The position numbers were made by a program, and so were the translations under genes. From contig QYRS01000006.1 in assembly GCA_006503535.1 (NCBI GenBank), positions 2,046,001 through 2,110,000 on the forward strand: 64,000 nt of DNA, read 5' to 3'. Under the pieces are notes generated by a model that did not search any database, was not told the DNA's origin, and saw only the letters and a list, made by a program, of their open reading frames with translations. Numbering within the stretch: the stretch's first letter is position 1; every line of letters starts with the position of its first letter. This document shows positions 46,954 to 58,275 of the stretch, piece by piece. The DNA is from Arthrinium phaeospermum. Its lineage: Eukaryota > Ascomycota > Sordariomycetes > Amphisphaeriales > Apiosporaceae.

Positions 46954-48889
46954 TCCGTAGGCAGCCTTATCGAGGGTGGGATACGAGCAAGTAGGAGTCG
47001 GGACAGTTAACAGCAAACGACTTGAAAGTCCCAGTAGCTGACTGCACTGGTAATAGGAAATCCCCTGACAGCTCGAGCGAGACTGTTGGCAACCAGAGGA
47101 TGGCAAGATTGCGTACCGGAAGTACCTGATGTGTAGCGAAGACAACAGTGACAACCTGTGTCGTACTAGGTACCCAGCCCATCACCCCACGAGTTGGAGG
47201 AGGGTAAGCGCTGGTATGTAGACCAATAGCAGCTCAAACACAGGACTCTGCATCGCTGCGCCGGACGGGTGGCACGGGTCGAGCCTTCGGTTGCACAGAG
47301 CAGTATCACGACGTCGCCGTTGGTCTTTGAGCCGCAGCCTGTCGTCATGGCGCCCCACGCCATGATTGCCCGTGGGAAAGGAGACATATCGAATAAGCGG
47401 CAGACTAAAGCGGCGGGCTGGCTGACAGTCTCTGCTTACAGAATGCGACGTGGGGTTACACAGCATGCGGCGTGGGGTTACACACAGCATGACGGTTGAT
47501 GGGGACGGTTGATGGGAAGCAAGCGGATTGGTAGCCGAGACGCGGGGTCGGATATGGGATGACTAGAACGGCCCTGGGCCCTAATCTGTCATTCTGCCTC
47601 ATGCAGTGGAAATTCGGACTTAGGTTGGCAGGTGGTCATTGAAACCTCGCGACCGGTTGAACGGGCTGTTATGCATAACATCTTCCTCCCGCTTCTCAGC
47701 CTGCTTTCCGTCTCCCGCGCCTGGGCTGCAGCCTGATTGAAAATAGTACCATGGACCCCATCTGCAGCCCTCTCGCAATGATCCGATGCCACAGCCCACA
47801 ATGATCGACACTCGTGCGATTGGGGGCCGACCAAGTTTTGGATTACCCCCAGGTATCGATACTTTAGAACTGTACGTCGTATTTCGGCACAACTTGGATT
47901 GCGGTCGGAGAATCCCAATATGCACCAATACTCCTGCTCCAACCACCAACCTGCATTGCTACATCGTCTACTTTGTGTCACCCCCGCTCAAGCAACCAGG
48001 ACAGAACCTGTATAAGGCTGGCGGCAAGCCTCCTGCAGGTGATACAGCCACCCCTCAGGCCAATCTCTTCGGGACTATTTGCATGGGCACAGGGTAGATC
48101 CGTAACGACACGGTTACCGTCGAATGGGGTGGCGGCATGGTTTCTTGCCCCCCCCCCCCCCCGGCCTTAGTCGGCTCATACCGCCCCTGTCCTGTCAGCA
48201 ATTGCCAATGCATGGCCGTAAGCCTGGGCAACAGTTCATTTTGGAATCCGACCCTCCTACCTTCAATCCGGTCAGCGAGGAGCCTTGTTGGTCACTGAAC
48301 AATATCCGGGCTTGCCTTGATGGGTTCCATCGGGTTGGGCAGATCAAGCCGAATTAAGCCAAACCTCGAGGCTGAGAACGGTGTCAAGCGATGTGTGCTG
48401 ACAAGACATTCGTGGATGGAATAACGTACTACCAAAGAATCGACGACTAAGCCCTAGGATCAGAGCTGCCCGGCCTGTTCTATCCAGATCAGGTTCTGCT
48501 CCAAGTCCGGCGCTCAGTGGCCGAGACTTTTTGGGAGATGGGCATATTGTGGAGGTGCTGATGACCGTGTAATGTTCAAGAGACAGACCAGTTATGCCAT
48601 TATCACTTGAGCCAGAGGCAGTATTGGACGGGACAGGTTCAAGAGGGAGTAGGCTAGTTGCAGCAAACGTACAGGGTCTCACTTTATCTCGTGTCTCTAT
48701 GTCATTTGATTACCCACAGGAAGCTTTCTCCGACGCCAAAGACAAAAAGGTGACCTGATACTAGTAGGCTTGAGAAGGAAATACTATAGGAAATTGAACC
48801 CAAGGTTCGTTCGTATCCATGCAGGTGATACAAGACAAGTCAGTTGGGCCAAATATCCACCCAACCCTCCAACCAGGAACGTCTCGCCA
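46954..48889. other. 1.9 kb gene-free region
   Basis: Upstream of the NmrA-like gene and downstream of the second rhodopsin-like gene. It contains a direct repeat of about 25 bases near 47446-47490 (GACGTGGGGTTACACA type) and a run of 15 Cs at 48148-48162. A 112-codon minus frame at 48344-48682 has a faint transcription-factor flavour, but it is too weak to call. Confidence 0.4.
48148..48162. repeat. poly-C tract of 15
   Basis: An uninterrupted homopolymer of 15 Cs in intergenic DNA, a likely site of length variation or sequencing error. Confidence 0.9.
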
Positions 48890-50152
48890 TCATGGCTCTC
48901 GTGGGTCGACACCCACAGAGTACTGATCCGTCACTCGGATCTTGCCAGCTTCGACCCCGCCGTTACCCGTGTCGTGGAACGTAGGACTCGGGCGGCCAGC
49001 GTGGGCCTTGGATATGCTCCATTCGCCGCGACCCAGCTCGTGGTACATGCCGTTGCTGTCCCCGCCGCTGGGCCCGTCGGGGTTCTTAGAGTCGCTTGCC
49101 GTGCTGCGGGGGGTGCTGACCAGCCTCCGGAACGACTCGGACACGGAGAGCACCTGCGGGAGCTGGGTGAACTTGCGCAGGGGCGGGGCACACCCCATCA
49201 TGATGACGAACGCCTGCTCCGTGACCGACCATATGATGCTCATAGAGGACTTGTACATGACTTCTCCCGTCCCCCGCCCGTTGCCGGCGGTGGCGGCCTT
49301 GGCGATGGAGGCGCCCATGGTGAATAGCGACAGGGCGAGGAGGAAGCAGAGTCCGAATTTCCGGGAAAATGGCATATGGAGTTTCCAGACGATCATGACG
49401 GGAAGTAGGACGTATAGTAAGTCCCCCAAAGCCGAGAGAGCTTTTTTGGAAGCAAAGCGACCGTTAGTTTCGACATCTCCACAGGGGGGTTGGGGGTTGG
49501 GGGTTGCAAATGCACTTACACCCTGCCACGTTACCCTCGTACACCACAACATTCGGGTCTATCCGTCTAGCCGGGACAAAAGGGTCCCATAGGCCTTGGA
49601 CGGGGACGACCTGCACCCAGCTGGTGATAATAACGACCATGTTGCTCACTATTTGGACTACCGTGATGATGATCAAGGTCCACTTCATCCACTTCTGCCT
49701 CCCGAATAGACGGATAAGAAGTATCATGATGGAGAGTCTGGCTACGATGGAAGACGTGAGGCCGGGCGTGAATTGCATCCATACCCAATAGGCGACATTG
49801 ATCGTTTGGTCGACGGTGAGACTTGCGTCGTGCTTGCCAAAGCCGTGGTGCCACGCCACGGTGAGGCATGCTTGACAGGCGAGGTTGAGCATCTAGAGGA
49901 GTGCGTTTCCAATCGTCAGCGTTCCTATCCATAACCTCTTGACGGGCAGGGTAGCTGTCGTCGTCTTACCGCCGCCAACAGCATGAGCCAGTCCTCGACA
50001 GCGAGCGCCTTGATCACCGCGATGCGAACCCAGAAACGGGCGGCGACGACGATGAGGCTGAGCGAAGTCCAGGTCCACGTCAACCCCATCATCGTAGGCC
50101 CGCGGCCCGGATCGTCCGGATTGACGGGCTGCATAGGCGGAGCGCCGCTCAT
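48890..50152 (-). CDS. fungal rhodopsin-like (seven-helix) integral membrane protein
   Basis: Three exons starting at the ATG at 50152 (MSGAPPMQPVNPDDPG). Features of the family: TWTSLSLIVVAARFWVRI, ALAVEDWLMLLAA, HHGFGKHDASL, a helix with LTSSIVARLSIMILLIRLF, SWVQVVPVQGLWDP, then after the second intron LSALGDLLYVLLPVMIVWKL. The last helix lies before MGCAPPLRKFTQL, and a soluble Ser-rich tail of about 90 residues follows. It belongs to the same family as the protein at 2544-4166, but it is not a close copy. Members are frequent passengers in fungal metabolite clusters; their role is unknown. Confidence 0.85.
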
Positions 50153-51260
50153 GGTGTATCTAATGCAAGTAGAGGTAATGGTGTATGCAAAAGGGCAAGG
50201 CTCGAAGCGTTTACCCAGCGAAATTAATAGAGGAGAAAGAGACCGTGTAGAGAGAAAGCCTCAGGCGAATAGACATAAACAGTTGGTAACCAGGCTCGCT
50301 GCTTCAATTCTCCTGTCAGCGGCGGGCGGCATAATGTAGGCCATGTGCTGAGCGGCACAGCGACGGCGCATGGCTGGATGATAATGATCCTCCGCCTGTT
50401 CCATTGCTTACCACCCTCCCAGTTAGAACGTGGCAAAGCAGCCCCGAGTATTTGATGTCAGCGTTGCAGCGCTTCCTCCATTTGTCTTGTGGTAACACAG
50501 ACATATGGGGGGCTAAGCTGCGTTTTCCGGCAGCCAACTCCTCTACTCCCTGTTGGCAGATCGGCGCAAGGCAAATTTTCGGAGAAGGCGCTCTTTGATT
50601 CGGCGTCTAACCTGCAGCATATAGTGGGTGCTATTAGTGTTTCTAAATTAGGAGCGCCTGGTCGTCAAGGAAGTACCCTACATACCCTTCGGCGTGAAGA
50701 GCCTACCAGAGCGTGCAATTAGATGTGCCGCAAGCCATAGCGCCCGATCATGCCAAGTCGATATGATTGCCATCTGAGCAACGGGAGAAGGAGACCATGC
50801 CGCTGGAACCTCTCTGACGGTTCCAGGAGATAGCTACCTAACATAGAGGAAAACCGAATATTGGGAAAGTTCCCATAATACGTTTCTACTGATTCACGCC
50901 ATGGTGAATGATGACGACCGTATGTTTGACACTGGTAAGCCAAAATACATGATCTTTACAGTACTCGGCAAGTCAAGGACATTAGAAGCAACACATCATC
51001 GATATAATGACTCGAATCAAAAAGGAGTGTTCTGAAAAGAGTGTGTACAGCCGCAGTAATAAGTCTGCAACGTCCAAGTCCACCCATCTTCTCCTCCTTA
51101 AAGTCATTTCCTAAACCGAACCGCCCACATGCTGTAGTACAACGCATTCTGTAGAACGACGCCTAAGAGGACGACTACTCTGGCACCGGATGGTAGACCC
51201 TAGTTGAAATGACCGAGGTAGTTCAGCCTCATGTAATGCCCAAGTTTGGCGGCCACTCCT
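50153..51260. other. 1.1 kb gene-free region
   Basis: Promoter of the rhodopsin-like gene and 3' flank of O-methyltransferase-like protein C. No gene was recognised; the short frames have no motifs. Confidence 0.4.
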
Positions 51261-52785
51261 TTAGGCCTGGGCGGAAGGCACGTCCCAGTGGACCTCTAGC
51301 ATCGAGAGATGTGATCCCTCGACCTGAACCACCTTGTGAAGGACAAATCTCTCGTCGGCTGCTGCTAGTAAAGCCTTCCAGTCGTCCAGATATCGATCAC
51401 GGCTGTTGAAGAAGGTCTTCAAACTCATGTCAATCGCCCTATCATCAGTCCCGCAGGGTCAGTTTTCATGGTCTTTGGACAGCAATAGTCAAGTCAACGC
51501 CTTCAGAGAGTGGTGCTTCATACCTCTGAACCCGCTCTTCGCTGATCGGAACAGTGTTTGGCGGAGTCATGCACTTGTCCTGGATGAGGAGCTTTGCCCC
51601 GCTTCGCAGAGCAGGAATCTGCGCCTTCAACAGGTTAACGGCGTTCTTGTCGTTCCAGTTGCGCAAGGTCATGCGGAAGAAGTAAACATCGGCCTGGACT
51701 GTCTGTGGCGCGAAGAGCTCGTGTTCCATGAAGTCGACGCGTCCCTTGAGCTCTTCGGGGATCTCTGCTCCCTTGATCATCATCGGCCCGTCTTGGACCA
51801 GGAACTTCGTCTTCTCGAAGTGCTTGGCGAGGTCCATGGCGACTGTACCCCGGGACCCGCCGACGTTCACAATGTACGCGTCTCCGAGAGACGCCCAGTC
51901 GTAGGCCTTCTTCACTACCATGTCGCCACAGCCTGGAACGTGGTCGAGGGATCCCATGCCAGCTCCGAAGCGCATCGCTCGCTCAGGGTCGCTTTGGAGG
52001 ACCTCAAAGACCGACTTTCCGCCGTTGGCAAGAGCAAAGCCCTATAAATAGCAGTATTAGCCCATGGCCCGGCTGTAGAAGCCCTCTGTGCACTCACAGT
52101 TTCCGTGATATCGTCGGATGCTGGCCATTTCTCATACGCGTCCGCAACCTGTGATAATTATAAGCATTCCGTGTTAACACATGTGCTGCCTATTCACTCA
52201 CCCTGGCGCAGGCTGGCCATGTATCTTTGCCTTCGAACTTGGCCCATGCCTGGATGTGCGGGAGGCTCATGAACTTGGAGACGTTGGTGTGAGCCGCCAT
52301 TTCGGGCTCCGGCTCCTGGAGGACACGCATGGCCATCGCGTGCCTAAGCACACGCCTGACCTCGGCGTGGGGCAGGCCCGTCTTCTTGGAAATATCTGCG
52401 AAGGAGACCTTGCCGCCGGCAGGCACCATGTCCAGGATGCCGAGCCGACAGACCGTGTCGAGACTGATGGTGTTGGAGATCTGACAATGGTTTAATTATA
52501 AATCTATGGATTGATTGCCTTGGCTCCAGCCGGAGGAGGGCTTACCGCAGCAAACTTGAAAATCAGCATCAGAGGCTCTGTGAGCACTTCGTTGAGCTCG
52601 GCAGTCGCATCAAGGATCTGAGCGCGGAGACTTTTCATGTCCTCGGGGAAGGTCTGGGGGCCGTCCTCGTTAAAGGTTGGAGATGGCAATCCCTGGTCCG
52701 ACAGACGCTTCTGAAATTCGTCGACAGAAGCGCTGATCTGAGCAGCCAGCTCGACGATTCTGGGAGTGTTGGTGGACGACGCCAT
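51261..52785 (-). CDS. O-methyltransferase-like protein C, catalytic His replaced by Arg
   Basis: Five exons, same structure as A: 80-, 93- and 17-codon exons, then the core and a last exon ending at the stop at 51261-51263. The last exon (RAIDMSLKTFFNSRDRYLDD…) is reached by splicing at GTATGAAGC; reading through gives a false end near 51466. N-terminus MASSTNTPRIVELAAQ, winged-helix half with MAAHTNVSKF (His144). The SAM loop reads IVNVGGSRGTVAMDLA, Asn in place of the acidic residue. The catalytic segment is FFRMTLRNWNDKNA: Arg317 sits where A has the base His319. Methyl transfer by the usual His mechanism therefore looks impossible. It may bind SAM or the substrate for another reaction, or be a partner or inactive copy. 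The reading frame is fully intact, arguing for function. Confidence 0.9.
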
Positions 52786-53514
52786 GATTGCTGAGGGCTA
52801 TGATGTTGAAGTCTGAGGGGTGGTAGAGAAACGGAGAGCGCAGGCAATGCAGTTCTTGGAATTGAACAATGATCGCGTGGAAACAGAGCTTCAGGTCGAG
52901 AGCTTTAACGTCAGAGAGGGTGGGCTGTCATCGGTATTGGACAAGCTTCTGCCCAAAATCTGACACCTGAGGCCAGGAAAGAGCGTTTGGTCAAATATTG
53001 GTAACACAACAGGCGACACGCGTCAGCCGGGTCGTTCCAAACAAACATTTGGAACTCCTTACTTGCCGCACCGGTGAATGGCACCCACGCTTTCAGGGTC
53101 AACTGCGCCCCACTGGGGCATGTGAGTCCAACTTCAAAGATAGGAATACTTTGGACTCATGTATTTCAACATGACTGCATTCGAATGTACGCATACATGT
53201 GGATTGTACGGATTGGTTTCCACTGCATTGCTGGGTTGCATCACGGGTACACACGGCTAACGAAGTGAAGGTGCACTCGGTGTGCCAATAGTTACCTACC
53301 TATGTTAGGTGTACCTCCAATGTATCCCTGCTGCAGTTCCAACTTCGGTTCAATATGTTGTTGATCAATCACATATCTACTGCGAGAAACGCTCGTCCTA
53401 TGCTAAGCCCCCCTTGCATCGACTTCGTATCTTCTCCCATTCTAAGTCTCCCAACTAAGGCACTTTGTGTAACCATCACCGCGTTCGTCTTGAAACCTTC
53501 AGTCCCAAGCCGCA
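52786..53514. promoter_or_regulatory. divergent promoter region of proteins C and D
   Basis: About 730 bases between the divergent starts of C (minus) and D (plus). No gene or clear repeated site was seen. Confidence 0.4.
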
Positions 53515-55083
53515 ATGGGGTCCGGCACTACCACTCAATATGAAGCACTGGCGGAGCAGATTGAATCGCTCCTGCAGAATCTGGATGGCGCAGCTGCGGA
53601 CGTCACGGATGAGCGAACTCGCTGTCGCTTAGTCGAAGGCGGACGCAAGCTGGCTGCGTCTCTGGAACAGCCCAGAGAAACAGTGCGCAGAATTGGTTAT
53701 TCGGTACGAAGAGCCCTCCTCCTCCATTTGGTGGTAAATATACGTACGACTGACTGTTGCCACCATTAGACTTTCCAACTACCCGTGGCCCTCGTGGGCG
53801 TAGAGACTGGAGTGTTCACTGCTCTTGCAACAGCGCAACACCCTGTGAGCGCCTCAGACCTCGCAGTGAAGAGTGATGTGGACCTTGGCCTCCTGAGTAC
53901 GTAGATACTGAGGCCTTCACTAAGACTGAGTGTTTTAAAGCAGGATACTAAACTATCTTAGCAAGGCTTTTGCGATACTGCGAGGCCACCGGTTTCATAG
54001 CCCAGGTCGACGATGGCTCGTACCAGGCGAACAATGTGACTCGTTCTTTGAGCGATCCTGACCATGGCAAGTCACTGGGATGGATGTAAGGCTCTGATCC
54101 CTATATATCTAGTCCACTTCTTCCATGGACATGTTGGACTAACACGTTGAATAGGCATGAAGTGACTGCGCAGGGAGCACTGAACCTGCCAGCCTGGCTC
54201 AAATCGCACCAGTACAAAGACCCCCTCGGCATCATGCCTACATCCTGGCTGAGCGCCATCGGCACTGACAAGTCGCCCTACGGTTGGCTGGGTGCGAATC
54301 CATGGGCAATGGGCCTCGCGCAAGCGCACATGAAAGTCGCGCGGGAGAACCGGCCCATCTACCTCGATGGTCTGGATCTCGAGAAGCGCTTCTTCCAGGG
54401 GGCCGACAGCTCGACCGTCGTCTTCGTCGACGTCGGGGGCGGCATCGGCACCCAGTCTCGCGCCTTGCGGAAGCGGTATCCGAACCTCGTCGGTCGGGTG
54501 GTCCTGCAGGACCAGTCCGAGGTCGTGGACCACGTCAAGGCCGACCTTGCAAGTGCCGGCATCGAGGCTGTGGTGCACAACATCTTCACGCCGCAGCCGG
54601 TTCGAGGTACGTACGGAGTCTCCTAAGACAGTTTTCAAACGCGAGGAGACCATCCAGTCTAACACCAGGCACCTCTCTACGTTGGGGCGTAAAGGGGCCA
54701 GGGCGTACTACATGGGGCACGTCTTCCATGCCTGGGGAAATCCCACATGCAAGGAGATCCTGACCAACATCAAGGACGGCATGAATGAGGATTCGGTGCT
54801 CATCATCGACGATATCGTCCTTCCCGAGAGACAGTCCAGCACACAGGGAGCCGAGATGGACATCGAAGTCATGGTCTGCGCCGGTGAGTAGCCCGTATTC
54901 CTTGCCTGACATCTTGAACAGAGAAAGAACAAGATCGCTAATGCAACGAGCCTCGTAGGTGGCATCGAGCGTACGAGGGCGCAGTGGGAAGGTTTGCTGA
55001 ACGAGGCGGGGCTGAAGGTCATCGACGTGGTAAACTATGACCAAGCCTGGGAGGATTCTGTCATCATCGCCGGTCTCCCATGA
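53515..55083 (+). CDS. fungal O-methyltransferase D
   Basis: At least six exons, starting MGSGTTTQYEALAEQIESLL. The exons read QLPVALVGVETGVFTALATA, LRYCEATGFIAQVDDGSYQA, NNVTRSLSD, HEVTAQGALNLPAWLKSH, then the SAM core VVFVDVGGGIGTQSRALRKR with a complete acidic motif I, and LVGRVVLQDQSEVV. After PQPVRG an intron leads to ARAYYMGHVFHAWGNPTC, with the catalytic His retained but the usual Asp after Trp replaced (WGN). DSVLIIDDIVLPERQ and a final exon GIERTRAQWEGLLNEAGLKV close the protein. It belongs to the same subfamily as B (both splice after PQPVRG). It is expected to be an active methyltransferase on a cluster intermediate. Confidence 0.88.
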
Positions 55084-55637
55084 GGTACTACTGGTACCCT
55101 GTCGTATGTGTGCTATGTGGCATCTTCTTCATCGTAGTAGGTCGTGTCGGGTGGCAGAAATGTTCGGGATGATGTATCCGGTCTCCTAGAGATCAAATTG
55201 AATAGGCTGCCAATCGGCTTGCTGGCCGGGCAATTGATGTATGTTGTACCTGCAATGTATGTTGTACCTTCCGTAATGATGGTGCCCTCATGCCTAGATT
55301 CTCATGCGGGTTGGCCCCCAGCTAAATCGCCCCATCTCAGCATGCCGTGGGCCGACAAGCCCTGAAGGGATATCTATCTCCTCATCGTAAGCCTTAATGG
55401 AAGTGTTCAAGGTGCGATAGGTCTGTATTTGACAGTCTAGGGCTTGATGATGGATGAAGCAAGGGGCTGGCTTGTAACTACAAGTACCTAATGAGGTACA
55501 TACAATAGTGGGACACCCACTTGGCTACTTAGGTACCAACACAACAAGATCCTCCAATTGATGGGCGGGCACACAGCAACCAACATACCAAGCGTTGACC
55601 TTCAATGCTGTTAATCTCGCTTGTGATACCAATTTTA
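55084..55637. other. intergenic region between convergent genes D and E
   Basis: 3' flanks only. A short direct repeat with ATGTATGTTGTACC occurs twice at about 55237-55268. No gene was seen. Confidence 0.5.
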
Positions 55638-57157
55638 TCAGTCCTCTGCAGATTCCTCCCAGTGAATCTCCAGGGTTGAAATAAGAGCTCCCTCATTCAA
55701 GTACGTTCGATGCAGGACAAATCGTTGATCCGCCGCAGCGAGCAGCGCCTTCCACTGGTCCAGGTACCTTTCGCAGCCATTGTTGTACACTTTCATGTTC
55801 AAATCAACATTCCTATTGAGCGATCGTTAGCAGAAATTTTCTATCACTGAAGCTCATACTCCCCCGGCTCACGGCATACCTTTCAAGTCGATCTCTCCAG
55901 GCCGGGAGAGTCCCTGGCTCTGGCATTATTATGTCCTGTATCAAGATCTTCGCCCCGGGTCGGAGGGCCGGAATCTGTGCCCTCAGGATCTTCAAAGCAT
56001 ATTTGTCGCCCCAAAAGCGGAAAACCATGCGGAAGAAGTAGATATCTGCTTGGGCAGTTTGCTGCTCGAACAGCTCATGTTCCTGAAAGCGGACGCGATC
56101 TTTCTGGGAGTCTGGCACCTCTGATTCCGCGCCACGAATCATCATCGGGGCGTCTTGGACCAGGAGCCTGAGATTCTCAAAGTGCTTAGCCAATTCGATA
56201 GCAGCTTGGCCTCTGCGTCCACCAACATGGGCGATGCGTGCGTCTCCCAGGGAGGCCCAGTCGTACTCCTTGGAAATGTTCTTGGTAGCATAACCAGGGA
56301 CATGATCGAGGACTTTCATGGCCTTCCCCATGCGCAACATTCGCTCAGGGTCTGAGGTGATGAACCCGAAGGCCGGCTGGTCAGTGTTGTTGGCGAGACA
56401 GAAAGCCTATAAAGGTAAGCATAAGCCATTTGTTAATAATCCGACCCAGAAGCCCGGGAACTCGCTCACAGTCTGGTTTGGTTCCTCAGAAGAGGGCCAT
56501 TTCGCTATAGCATCCGCAATCTACGCGTAAAGCACTGAATTCAGCAGGTTGTCATAGTACGTGTAGATCAGAAATGCTATATGCTTACCCTTGCAGCCGC
56601 GGGCGCGGTGTCCCTGGCTTCAAAACTCGCCCAAGCATTCATATCTGGGTTGGTCAGAAACTTGGAGATCTTGGTATGCGCCACGATGCCGGTTTCGGGC
56701 TCTTGGAAAATCCTCATGCCCGTCGCCTGCCTTATGAGGCGCCGAACCAACGATTTCTCGAGGCCCGACCGTTCAGCGATCTCCTCGAAAGATACGCGGC
56801 CACCAGGGGGTATCATGTCCGCAATATGATACCGAGTGATTGCATCAATGCTAGCGACGTTGGGGGCCTACTGGCATTAGTCAATATAACAGCCAGCTGA
56901 AGCCGAGGGCATCCTACCGCAAGGAAATTGGTGATTAGTATCATAGGTTCCACAAGCAGCTCGTGTAGCTCACTGGTTGCGTCAAGTAGATCATCCCGAA
57001 GGTGAGACACGCCATCGGGAAGGCTCCAGGGACTGTTCTCGTCCCAGGTAGGGGATGGTAAGCCTTGTGATACCAGCTGGTCCTGCAGCTCTTTGGCCGC
57101 AGTGCCAATTTTGGCGGCCAAAGCGAGGATTTTCGGTGTGGCGGTAGATGATGCCAT
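55638..57157 (-). CDS. O-methyltransferase-like protein E, catalytic His replaced by Arg
   Basis: Five exons, same structure as A and C (80-, 93- and 17-codon exons, then the core), beginning with the ATG at 57157 (MASSTATPKILALAAK) and ending at the stop at 55638-55640 after a last exon RNVDLNMKVYNNGCERYLDQ. His144 is in IVAHTKISKF. Motif I reads RIAHVGGRRGQAAIELA, with His in place of the acidic residue. The catalytic segment is FFRMVFRFWGDKYA, placing Arg320 at the His position. E is closer to C than to A: both share YDWASLGDA, AKHFE, FQEHELF or FMEHELF, and LDQWKALLAAADQRFVLH-like ends. It is an intact frame with two lost hallmark residues, so a non-methyltransferase role or inactivity is inferred. 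Confidence 0.9.
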
Positions 57158-58275
57158 TGTCACTGAAAAGCTTGATACAAAAGACTCTGACTGGGTAGAT
57201 GGCAGTGAGAAGAAGTTGTTGATGAATTTCCTGGCCGGCGTATAGATGAACAGTAAGGGAGAGGCTTGTGATGTCTAGCGAGGTGATGTGTAGTGTTGCT
57301 CTGTACTTGCATCCAGGGGTTACTCTGTAGCAGTTGTCGCAAACGGATAAGGAATAGCAACGGCGACAATGTGAAGGTCTCCCAGTAGGAGCTCAGGCCA
57401 TGGTGATTTCGCCAGAAGCCAGCCGGCGCAACGGCTCGGGGTCTACTTGCATCCCGGGGGTTTCCTTGCCTCCAGACCCACGTCTGATAGTTGGCGGTTG
57501 TGTAACACGACGCGAGGTTTGGCCCCCAAGGGGGGTAAGCTGCAGTGATACCCGCCATGCATTTCTCCAACCGATAACGACACCCTTGTGTTTACTGATT
57601 TCACATCCATGGATACTGCCAAGCAGGCTAGGCACCGCAGTGCAGATCATATCCGGAAACCAAAGCCCTGCTGCATCGCCAAGGAGCAATTCGCGCAAAG
57701 AGTAGTGGTGGTGTTACAGCAAAACCGCGAGTGTGTCTTTCGGCGCCTGTTTACCACACGAGGCAGCTCTTTGGCTAAAAGCAGTCTCGTAGTGCTTACA
57801 TGTGTTTGCACGTCTGAGACACGGTTGGTGGTTAATTCTCGCTTGGGGGTGGGAAGGGAATATGACATGGCCTTGCTTCGCCCCCGGCAAGTGATTCAAG
57901 TGCCGCGCTTGTACAGGTACCAGCAGACAGTAAGCAGGAGATGGCCAGAAACACAACTCCCAACCGGATCCAAGACCCTGCCTCCGTTCATTTCCAGAGC
58001 TAATAAGATTGAGCTACCTGTTGGCTCTCAGCCTGCTGGCTTGAGTGGACTCCAGGCACATGTACTGTAATTTGATATCTGAGCATAGTGTGTTACACCG
58101 ACCTCAGGTAGGCCGGCGTGGTCGGTGCGGTGCAAACGTAGGCCTCTCCATCAGGCACCAACCAGAACCATCTGGCCGTGCCGGCAAAGTTCCTGTTTTT
58201 CAGACTTGGCTCTCCCGACTGAAATCTTGCTTCTGCAGGACGTGATCCTTCAACATCCAGATTCCAGGTCCGCGC
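57158..58275. promoter_or_regulatory. divergent intergenic region of E and MFS transporter
   Basis: About 1.1 kb upstream of both E (minus) and the MFS gene (plus). Open frames on both strands (for example near 57588-58070) have no family motif. No transcription factor was recognised. Confidence 0.4.

Noticed and set aside
48344..48682. 112-codon minus-strand frame with a transcription-factor-like stretch (LSLEHYTVISTSTI)
   Set aside because: No Zn2Cys6 motif, no extension by splicing, and the resemblance to fungal-specific TF domains is too short to support a call.
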